Source: Ktedonobacter robiniae (lineage in GTDB: Bacteria; Chloroflexota; Ktedonobacteria; Ktedonobacterales; Ktedonobacteraceae). From it: a stretch of 64,000 nt of DNA. The number at the start of each line of letters is the position of its first letter. Positions within the stretch are counted from its first letter, which is position 1. Under the pieces are notes generated by a model. That model had not been told where the DNA came from and made no database searches. It saw nothing but the letters and a program-made list of their open reading frames with translations. The stretch spans positions 2,294,001 to 2,358,000 of the forward strand of contig NZ_BNJG01000002.1 in NCBI RefSeq assembly GCF_016587375.1, given 5' to 3'. Below, piece by piece: positions 56,988-64,000 of the stretch. Both the position numbers and the translations under genes were made by a program.

Positions 56988-58310
56988 ATGCAGATGGCAG
57001 ATTTAAAAGGATCACGCCTTTCACTTCAGCAAACGCGCTTGTGGTCTTTACAGCCAGAGCCGCAAATTTTCCGCGTGCAGTGCTCTATTCTGCTAGGAGG
57101 TTCTTTCAATTCAGGTGTAATGCAAAGAGCACTGCGCGAGATTGTTGCTCGACACGAGATACTGCGCACAGCTTTTCGCCAGATTCCGGGCGTGGACATG
57201 CCCATCCAGGTGATTGCCGAACAGGCGGAAGCTACCTACAAGGAGTATGCATTGGAGGAGTTAGGGGAGCAAGCGCAACAGGAAGCACTGGATCGCCTTT
57301 TCATGCAAGAGCGAGAGGCTCCTTTTGACTTCTCCCAGAGTTCTTTGCTGCGCGTCTCTCTGGTGCGTCTACATACAACCCGCCATGTTTTGCTGCTTTC
57401 TCTGCCAGCTCTGTGTGCCGATGCTGTCTCGCTTCGTCTTCTAACGACGCTCTTGCTACGAACCTATAAGGCGCTCATTCAGCAGCAAGAACTTGATGAC
57501 GAACCTTTGCAGTATGTTGACGTTGCTGCCTGGCAACGGGAATTGCTGCAACAAGAGGACGCAGAAGAGCATATGCTTTTCTGGAAACGATTTGCCACTG
57601 CTGATTTTTCTTGTGTATCCTTGCCATATTCTTCCCAGGATACTGACGTGACAGCGCCTCCTACATCCATCCATCCACAGGAGCAAAGCTTCACGCTAGA
57701 TGCTGGCCTCAGCGTCCATCTCCTGACGGGCGCACGCGAACATAATCTCTCGTGTGAGGCGTTGTTGCTTGCCTGCTGGCAACTTCTGCAATGGCGCTTT
57801 ACGAATAATCCGCAGATTGTGCTTGGATATCTCAGTAATGGACGTGCTTACGAAGACCTCTCTGATGCCCTGGGGGCCTATAGTCGTGTCGTTCCCCTAT
57901 GTTCTACATTCCATCCTCAGCGTACCTTTGCCTATCTTGCGCAACAGTGTCAGCGCTCGCTGGAAGCCGTTCAGGAACATCAAGATTATTTTTCGTGGTC
58001 TCTACTTAATCAATCGAATGAACATATCTTACCTCTAGGCTTCTCCTTTGATGCATGGCCTGCCCCAACATCAGAAGAGGTGTTTCACTGGCAACTTCTG
58101 CGTAGCTATCATCTCTTTGATCATTCTCTGCTCCATCTGAGGATAATTCAGCACGCAGAGGCTTTTTCCTGCGCGCTTGTCTATGATCCACAAACCTTTA
58201 CGCAATCGCAGGTTCAGCGTCTGATCCGTTCATTTCTTCATATATTACACCTGGCCCTGGCTCAACCCCAGCGCATGCTGGCCGGGTGGCCTCTTGTAGA
58301 GGATGAGGAG
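56988..58310 (+). other. Interface-type C-like domain 3 (N-terminal, HHxxxDG absent)
   Basis: Third instance of the same domain: starts DLKGSRLSLQQ, has LPALCAD near 57402 and no HHxxxDG, and is followed directly by an Asp-type A domain. Confidence 0.8.
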
Positions 58311-61300
58311 CAGCAGGAACTGTTGCAGCGCTTTCGCGGTACGCCACCAGCAGACACGCGTTCAATCCTTCAGTGTTTTGAGAGCCATGTTGCTAGACAC
58401 CCTGATCAGCCTGCTTTGCGCTGTGGCGAAGTTCAGATGAGCTACCAACAACTCAATATGCGTGCTAATCAATTGGCTCACTGGCTGCGACGCGCAGGTG
58501 TACGTACTGATGCTCTGGTAGGGCTCTACCTGGAACGTGGCGAGGCCATGCTTATTGGTGTATTGGGGGTGCTCAAATCTGGAGGCGCATATGTGCCACT
58601 AGATCCAGCTTGGCCACAGGAACGGTTGCATGGAGTGCTTGAAGAACTAACTGCTCCAATTGTGTTGACACAGGAGACGGTGTCAACACAATTGCCAACA
58701 GGACCCTGGCAGGTCAAGTATCTGGATGAGTGCTCCTGGTTGGATGGTGAACTGGAAAGCAATCTAGAAGAGGCAGACGACGAGCAAACCCTGGCCTATG
58801 TGCTTTATACTTCAGGTTCTACGGGAAAGCCTAAAGGCGTGGAAGTGAGGCGAGGTGGGCTGCGACACTATGTAGCTGCACTGAGAGAAGTATTGCAACC
58901 ACAGGATGGATGGCAGTATGCGTTGGTCTCTACCCTGGCTGCGGATCTAGGCAATACCGTAATCTATGGCGCATTGACTAGTGGTGGCTGTCTCCATATC
59001 TTGCGGTATGAAACGCTAACGCAGAGCACAGATTTAACAACCTATATGCAACACTATGCTATCGATGTGCTCAAAATAGTACCATCGCATCTCCAGGCTC
59101 TCCTGGCTGATAGTCCAGAGAAGCAAGCACTCCTGCCAAATCGGCATTTGCTGCTAGGTGGAGAGGTGCTCACATGGGATCTTTTGGCAGAGATACAACA
59201 AATGGGTGCGCAATGTATGGTGTGGAACCACTATGGTCCAACTGAGACGACGGTGGGTGTCCTTTTGCAGGCCTTGGGAAGCGCACACGAGATCGAGAAA
59301 ACAGGGCAGGGCGTACCTCTAGGCAGGCCGCTTGGGGGCAATGCGATTTCGATTGTCGATGCATGGCAGCAAGTAGCACCAGTCGGTGTCATAGGGGAAC
59401 TGTGCATAGCGGGAGATGGCCTGGCAAGAGGATATCTAGGGCGTGCCAGAGAAACAGCAGAGCGCTTTGTTCCTGATCCTTATGCGCAGGAACCTGGAGC
59501 ACGCATGTATCGTACAGGCGACCTCGCCAGGTATGGGGAGCATGGAGAGCTTGAATTTATAGGGCGTGCAGATCGTCAGGTGAAAATACGGGGATATCGA
59601 GTAGAGCCAGGTGAGATTGAAGCCACTCTGCGGAAACATGAACGTGTTCTTGATGCAATTGTCCAAATGCGTGAAGGGCGTCTGATAGGCTATGTCCGGA
59701 GCCAGCAGCCGTTACCGGAACGGCAAGAGTTACGGGAATGGGTGAACGCATACCTGCCAGAATATATGGTACCAGCAGCGTTTGTGCGTTTGCTAGCCTG
59801 GCCACTAACGACAAACGGAAAAATTGACCTGTATAATTTACCAGAACCAGAAGATGAAGAAGAGCGAGTCATAGTAATAGCGCGCACGCCGATAGAAGAA
59901 CTCCTGGTGCAAATCTGGCGAGAAGTACTTGGCATCCAGTCCATAAGTATTTATGATAACTTCTTTTATCTTGATGGACATTCTCTGCTGGCAACCCAGG
60001 TTATTTCGCGTGTACGCCAGGCTTTTGATGCCAGTATCTCTATTCGTCAATTCTTTGAGGAACCGACAATTGTCGGTCTGGCTACACGTGTCGCGCAAGC
60101 CTTACGAGGTGAACAGGAACTACAAGTAGCACCACTGGTCCCACAGGAGCGTGGAGAGGAGGTGCAACTCTCGTTTGCGCAGCAACGGCTCTGGTTCCTG
60201 GCGCAATTGGATCCGCAGTCCGCAGCCTATAACTTGCCCCACGCGCTACGGCTGCACGGCCCATTGCAAGTAGACGTCCTGGAAGCCAGTTTTCACGAAC
60301 TGGTACGCCGTCACGAGTCTCTCCGTACGACTTTTCCCCTGCACGAGGGACAGCCTGTGCAGCGAATCCATCCACCGAACGGGCCAGTCGTGCGACACAT
60401 CCATCTGGAACAGCAGAACCCAGAGCAGCGTGAGCAAGAGGTGCTACGACAGGCAAATGAGGAAGCACAACGCCCCTTTGATCTTGGGGGAGGACCGTTG
60501 CTGCGTGTAACACTGCTGCATCTGGGCAAGCATGAATATGTTTTGCTGTTAACGCTGCATCATATCATTTCGGATGGTTGGTCCAGTAACATTCTGGTTC
60601 GAGAATTGCTTACCCTTTATGCTGCCTTCGCACAGGGAGAGCCAACACCCTTATCTGAACTCTCTGTGCAATATGCGGACTATGCGGTCTGGCAACGTCA
60701 ATGGCTGCAAGGTGCCATTCTCCAGCAACAGGAGGACTACTGGCGCAACCAGCTCGCAGACATCACTCCTCTCGCCCTTCCCACCGATTTTCCACGTCCA
60801 CCAGAACAAACCACCCGTGGAACGGTACAAACTCTACGCCTCTCGGAAGAACTGAGCCAGGGCTTACGAGCGCTGAGCCAGCAGGAAGGGGTGACGCTGT
60901 TCATGCTCTTGCTTGCTGGTTTCCAGATTCTGCTGGGACGCTACAGCGGGCAGGACGATATCGTGGTGGGCACGCCGATCGCGAATCGTACCCAGGCAGA
61001 GGTGGAGGACTTGATCGGCTTCTTTGTCAATACGCTGGTGTTGCGCACGGACCTCTCGGGATCGCCCACGGTGCGCGAAGTGGTGCGGCGGGTGCGCGAG
61101 GTGAGCCTGGGAGCCTATGCCCACCAGGACCTGCCCTTTGAATACCTGGTGGAGCGTTTGCAGCCCGAACGTGATCGCAGTCGGCATGCGTTCTTTCAGG
61201 TTATGTTTATGGTCCAGCACGTGCGTCAGCAGGCAGGAGCGCTTCAGGACATCGTAATAGACGACGTTGAGGTTAAACATCGGCAGGTGAAGTTTGACCT

Positions 61301-62471
61301 GGCACTTACTGTGCAGGAGTGGGAACAGGAATTAACCTGCGTTCTAGAATATCGCACGGACCTCTTTGCCGAGACAAGCATCGAACGATTGCTTTTCCAC
61401 TGGCAGCGCATCCTCGAAGCCATGGTTCGTACGCCAGAGGAGCAAATCGAGCACCTACCCCTGCTCAGTGCCCAGGAACGTGAGCAAGCCCTGTATACCT
61501 GGAACCAGGCCAGCCGGCCTGTTCCGGTGGAGATGGTACCGCAACTGCTCGTACGCCAGGCACTCGCCACGCCCCAGGCGTTGGCGGTGTGGGAGGCAAC
61601 GCGAGCATTGAACTACCAGGAGCTGTTGCGCCAGGCTCGACGGCTCGCGGCGCATCTGAAGCAGTTGGGAGTGGGAGCAGAGCAGGTGGTAGGCGTATAC
61701 ATGGAACGCTCGGTGGACCTGGTAGTAAGCCTGCTAGGGGTGTGGCTGGCGGGAGGGGCGTATCTGCCGCTGGAGCCGGGGCAGCCGTTAGAGCGCTTGC
61801 GCTACCAACTCAAGGATGCGGGAGCGCATCTGGTCATTACGGGAAGCGCGCAGCAGGAGCAGGCGCAAGGGCTACAAACCTCTCTTGTCTGCCTTGAGGA
61901 TGCGCTCGCTGAGCACGAGGAGCCTGCTCCTTTGGAGCGGGGAGAGATCACGATCCAGCCAGAGCAGTTGGCCTACGTGATCTATACCTCGGGCTCGACG
62001 GGAGCCCCCAAGGGAGTGGGGGTGACGCATGCCAATCTGGGGAACCTGGTAGCCTGGTATACCCAATGTTACCAGGTTACCACAGCCGACCGGGTCACCC
62101 AGCTATTTAGCCAGGGCTTTGACCCGGTGGCACAGGATGTATGGCCAACGCTGGTCAGGGGAGCCAGTATCTGGATCGTGGACGAGGAGACCCGGTTGGA
62201 GTCTGAACGGTTGCAGGAGTGGCTTCGTGAACACGAGATCACGATGTGTAACGCGCCCACGCCCCTGACGGAAGGGCTGCTGGCTCTCAATGAACCGTCG
62301 ATGGGAGTGTTGCGACACCTGGGCGCGGGAGGAGAGCAGTTGCGGAGATATGCGCCCGAGGGGACAGCATATCGGCTCCATAACTTTTATGGGCCAACAG
62401 AAGGAACCGTGATAGCGACAACAAGTGAGGTCGTGACTGAAGGGGAGGCAAGGGGAGACTGCCGGGGATAG
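56988..62471 (+). CDS. NRPS: interface-A(Asp)-PCP-C-A, frameshifted in the second A domain
   Basis: 1827 aa as read. Interface-type domain 1-445 (LPALCAD near 139); A1 465-960, pocket D-L-T-K-L-G-H-V-G, Asp-type; PCP near 999 with LDGHSL instead of LGGHSL; C2 1040-1490 (HHIISDG); A2 from 1515, pocket D-P-Q-N-G-G-F-V-I, not assigned. The frame stops at TAG 62469-62471 in the middle of A2, between the A5 and A6 motifs. The normal continuation is present one base out of phase from 62459 to the window end, so the true product is longer. AAAGGAG at 56970-56976 supports the ATG at 56988; the upstream gap is 86 bp. It is the last NRPS gene that starts in the window. Its N-terminus is very similar to the preceding gene, pointing to paralogous origin. 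Confidence 0.93.
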   Translation: MQMADLKGSRLSLQQTRLWSLQPEPQIFRVQCSILLGGSFNSGVMQRALREIVARHEILRTAFRQIPGVDMPIQVIAEQAEATYKEYALEELGEQAQQEALDRLFMQEREAPFDFSQSSLLRVSLVRLHTTRHVLLLSLPALCADAVSLRLLTTLLLRTYKALIQQQELDDEPLQYVDVAAWQRELLQQEDAEEHMLFWKRFATADFSCVSLPYSSQDTDVTAPPTSIHPQEQSFTLDAGLSVHLLTGAREHNLSCEALLLACWQLLQWRFTNNPQIVLGYLSNGRAYEDLSDALGAYSRVVPLCSTFHPQRTFAYLAQQCQRSLEAVQEHQDYFSWSLLNQSNEHILPLGFSFDAWPAPTSEEVFHWQLLRSYHLFDHSLLHLRIIQHAEAFSCALVYDPQTFTQSQVQRLIRSFLHILHLALAQPQRMLAGWPLVEDEEQQELLQRFRGTPPADTRSILQCFESHVARHPDQPALRCGEVQMSYQQLNMRANQLAHWLRRAGVRTDALVGLYLERGEAMLIGVLGVLKSGGAYVPLDPAWPQERLHGVLEELTAPIVLTQETVSTQLPTGPWQVKYLDECSWLDGELESNLEEADDEQTLAYVLYTSGSTGKPKGVEVRRGGLRHYVAALREVLQPQDGWQYALVSTLAADLGNTVIYGALTSGGCLHILRYETLTQSTDLTTYMQHYAIDVLKIVPSHLQALLADSPEKQALLPNRHLLLGGEVLTWDLLAEIQQMGAQCMVWNHYGPTETTVGVLLQALGSAHEIEKTGQGVPLGRPLGGNAISIVDAWQQVAPVGVIGELCIAGDGLARGYLGRARETAERFVPDPYAQEPGARMYRTGDLARYGEHGELEFIGRADRQVKIRGYRVEPGEIEATLRKHERVLDAIVQMREGRLIGYVRSQQPLPERQELREWVNAYLPEYMVPAAFVRLLAWPLTTNGKIDLYNLPEPEDEEERVIVIARTPIEELLVQIWREVLGIQSISIYDNFFYLDGHSLLATQVISRVRQAFDASISIRQFFEEPTIVGLATRVAQALRGEQELQVAPLVPQERGEEVQLSFAQQRLWFLAQLDPQSAAYNLPHALRLHGPLQVDVLEASFHELVRRHESLRTTFPLHEGQPVQRIHPPNGPVVRHIHLEQQNPEQREQEVLRQANEEAQRPFDLGGGPLLRVTLLHLGKHEYVLLLTLHHIISDGWSSNILVRELLTLYAAFAQGEPTPLSELSVQYADYAVWQRQWLQGAILQQQEDYWRNQLADITPLALPTDFPRPPEQTTRGTVQTLRLSEELSQGLRALSQQEGVTLFMLLLAGFQILLGRYSGQDDIVVGTPIANRTQAEVEDLIGFFVNTLVLRTDLSGSPTVREVVRRVREVSLGAYAHQDLPFEYLVERLQPERDRSRHAFFQVMFMVQHVRQQAGALQDIVIDDVEVKHRQVKFDLALTVQEWEQELTCVLEYRTDLFAETSIERLLFHWQRILEAMVRTPEEQIEHLPLLSAQEREQALYTWNQASRPVPVEMVPQLLVRQALATPQALAVWEATRALNYQELLRQARRLAAHLKQLGVGAEQVVGVYMERSVDLVVSLLGVWLAGGAYLPLEPGQPLERLRYQLKDAGAHLVITGSAQQEQAQGLQTSLVCLEDALAEHEEPAPLERGEITIQPEQLAYVIYTSGSTGAPKGVGVTHANLGNLVAWYTQCYQVTTADRVTQLFSQGFDPVAQDVWPTLVRGASIWIVDEETRLESERLQEWLREHEITMCNAPTPLTEGLLALNEPSMGVLRHLGAGGEQLRRYAPEGTAYRLHNFYGPTEGTVIATTSEVVTEGEARGDCRG

Positions 62472-62803
62472 GACATCCGATAGCAGGGGTGAAGGTGTAT
62501 GTGGTGGATGGAGAAGGAGAGCCAGTGCCGATCGGAGTGGTGGGAGAGATCTATCTGGGAGGAGCGGGAGTAGCACGAGGGTACCTGGGGAGAGCGAGTC
62601 TGACGGCGGAGCGGTTTGTCCCAGATGCGTGGAGTGGAGAGGTGGGAGGGCGTGTCTATCGGACAGGAGACCTGGGTCGTTATCGGGAAGACGGGAGTCT
62701 GGAGTATGTAGGGAGGGTGGATCAGCAAGTGAAGGTGCGAGGTTATCGCATCGAACTGGGAGAGATCGAGACGGTTCTGGCACAGCACCCTTGTGTGAGC
62801 GAG
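60683..62803 (+). repeat. Near-identical C-A segment shared with the preceding NRPS gene, copy B
   Basis: Counterpart of 49600-51720, offset about 11083 bases. It carries the one-base deletion absent from the other copy, and differs at pocket position 239 (Gln here, Leu there). Confidence 0.85.
62451..62461 (+). other. Probable one-base deletion in second A domain
   Basis: The homologous place in the preceding gene (about 51360-51378) reads GAGGCAAAGGGAAGGCTG; here it is GAGGCAAGGGGAGACTG, one base shorter. The frame then meets TAG at 62469, whereas the shifted frame continues normally with L-P-G-I-G-H-P-I-A-G. Confidence 0.85.
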
Positions 62804-64000
62804 TGCATAATACTGGTTGAGGATGGGCTACTGATTGCGTATGTGGTAGTTGAACAGATGGAAGAGGCAGAGGCGGAGATACGAGCCTACCTGTCCGAGA
62901 AACTGCCAGGATATATGGTGCCAGGTCGCTTTGTCTGGCTGCCAGCCCTGCCACGGACGGCCAACGGCAAAATTGACCGTGTAGCTCTGGTCCAGGTAGA
63001 AATCGAAGAAGAGGTTAAGGTAGTAGAAGGCGCGCCCTCTGGAGTAATAGAAGAAGTGATGGTGGAGATCTGGGCCAGCGTTCTGAAGAGAAAGAGGATT
63101 GGTAGGCAGGAGTCCTTCTTTGAATTAGGTGGACATTCTCTGCTGGCAACTCAGGTAATGGCACGGGTGCGCAGTGTCTTCGGTGTAGAGGTGGGAGTAG
63201 GCGCATTGTTCGAGGCACCAACGATAGAGGGATTGGCTATCAGAGTGCGCGAGGCTTTAGAAGGAGCTAATCCGGGAGAACGCCCGTCACTGGTTGTAGT
63301 AGAGCGCAAGCAGGATCTCCCCCTCTCATTCACACAGCAGCGACTCTGGCTACTGGATCAGATTGAGCCGGGGAGTGCTGCCTACAATATTCCCACCGCG
63401 ACACGTCTGCATGGCCCGTTGAATAAGGCTGTGTTAGAAAAAAGTTTGCGCGAAGTAGTGCGACGGCACGAGGCGTTGCGTACCACTTTCAAAGAAAAAA
63501 ATGGGCAAGCTGTCCAGGTCATCAATGCCTGGGAGGATTTTGCCATTCAGTATGAGGATTGGCGTGATCTGAGTCATGAAGAACAGGAAAGCCGAGTGCA
63601 ACAGGCGATCCTCGCAGAGGACTCCACTCCATTTGACCTGGCTCGGGGCCCCCTGTTGCGCGTCTCACTGCTCTGCCTGCACACTCACGAACATGTACTC
63701 TTGCTGACTATGCATCATATTATTGCTGATGGCTGGTCTATGGGGCTTTTACAGCGAGAAATCACGACGCTTTATATGGCCTTTCAGAAAGGTCAGCCAT
63801 CGCCATTAAGTGAATTGACGCTTCAATACGCGGACTATGCAGCCTGGCAGCGCTCCTGGCTTCAAGGCGAGGTACTTGAACGACATCTAGCCTATTGGAA
63901 GCGGCAGCTCCAAGATCTATCTCCTCTGGATTTGCCGACTGACTATCCCCGCCCGCCAAGGCAAACCTTTAATGGTGCACTACAGACACTACTTCTACCG
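62459..64000 (+). CDS. NRPS continuation: A-PCP-C (3' end outside window)
   Basis: This is the shifted-frame continuation of the 56988 gene, open to the last base with no start of its own. It holds the end of the A domain (GEIYLGGAG, YRTGDLGRY, VRGYRIELGEIE, TANGKIDR near 62960), a PCP (FFELGGHSLLATQ, Ser near 63135), then a C domain from about 63300 with HHIIADGWS near 63711 that is cut by the window edge at the QTFNGA region. The intact domains argue that the frameshift is a sequencing error or a very recent mutation and not old decay. Further modules and the release domain must lie to the right. Confidence 0.88.
   Translation, partial: MPGIGHPIAGVKVYVVDGEGEPVPIGVVGEIYLGGAGVARGYLGRASLTAERFVPDAWSGEVGGRVYRTGDLGRYREDGSLEYVGRVDQQVKVRGYRIELGEIETVLAQHPCVSECIILVEDGLLIAYVVVEQMEEAEAEIRAYLSEKLPGYMVPGRFVWLPALPRTANGKIDRVALVQVEIEEEVKVVEGAPSGVIEEVMVEIWASVLKRKRIGRQESFFELGGHSLLATQVMARVRSVFGVEVGVGALFEAPTIEGLAIRVREALEGANPGERPSLVVVERKQDLPLSFTQQRLWLLDQIEPGSAAYNIPTATRLHGPLNKAVLEKSLREVVRRHEALRTTFKEKNGQAVQVINAWEDFAIQYEDWRDLSHEEQESRVQQAILAEDSTPFDLARGPLLRVSLLCLHTHEHVLLLTMHHIIADGWSMGLLQREITTLYMAFQKGQPSPLSELTLQYADYAAWQRSWLQGEVLERHLAYWKRQLQDLSPLDLPTDYPRPPRQTFNGALQTLLLP

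Noticed and set aside
1081..64000. Thioesterase or terminal reductase ending the assembly line
   Set aside because: No GxSxG thioesterase segment or reductase domain was found at any protein end; all complete NRPS proteins here end in C domains, and the last gene runs out of the window.

Overview
The window is almost entirely one large non-ribosomal peptide synthetase (NRPS) locus with a single polyketide synthase (PKS) module. Its gene content fits a multicellular, secondary-metabolite-rich bacterium. The TPR-type regulator fragment, moderate GC and huge NRPS genes are compatible with Ktedonobacteria (Chloroflexota), but nothing here proves a taxon; this is a tentative reading. No tRNA, rRNA, CRISPR array, insertion sequence or thioesterase was found. 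The locus runs past the right edge.

Layout. 1-984 is the 3' end of a TPR protein (+). 1081-21630 is a leftward operon: a fatty acyl-AMP ligase / luciferase-like monooxygenase / ACP / C / A(Phe-type) / PCP protein, split into two frames by an apparent one-base frameshift near 17035, followed by a KS-AT-PCP-C-A(Gly)-PCP-C-A(Ser)-PCP-E-C-PCP-C megasynthase. 22054-23253 is a cytochrome P450 (+), separated by a perfect 26-bp hairpin from a convergent MbtH-like gene (-). 23934 onward is a rightward operon: a stand-alone SyrP/TauD-like dioxygenase, then three NRPS genes of 6932 aa, 3666 aa and a third interrupted by another one-base frameshift near 62455 and cut by the window end.

How the genes may work together (inference). 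FAAL loads a fatty acid and the line then runs Phe, a malonate extension left as a beta-keto unit, Gly, D-Ser and a module without an A domain. It continues with Asp, Gly, X, Pro-like, X, Pro-like; Asp, X, X; Asp, X and onward. Pocket residues were read by eye against the GrsA numbering.

The most striking feature is the subunit junction. Each of the three rightward NRPS proteins starts with a condensation-like domain in which the HHxxxDG motif is replaced by LPALCAD, immediately followed by an Asp-type A domain. Each protein upstream of such a junction ends with an additional C domain of a distinct type (GTDIANR / FVNLL motifs) and a lysine/arginine-rich tail. With the stand-alone SyrP-like enzyme next door, this looks like a beta-hydroxyaspartate system in which the catalytic C domain and the hydroxylase-recruiting 'interface' domain are split between polypeptides at three successive junctions. 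The likely product is a long lipopeptide with up to three beta-hydroxy-Asp residues; whether it binds a metal cannot be told from this window.

The 6932-aa gene also contains a tandem duplication of a whole bimodule (period about 6.48 kb) inside a visibly GC-richer block. The second and third rightward NRPS genes share near-identical stretches, so the assembly line appears to have grown recently by duplication and recombination.
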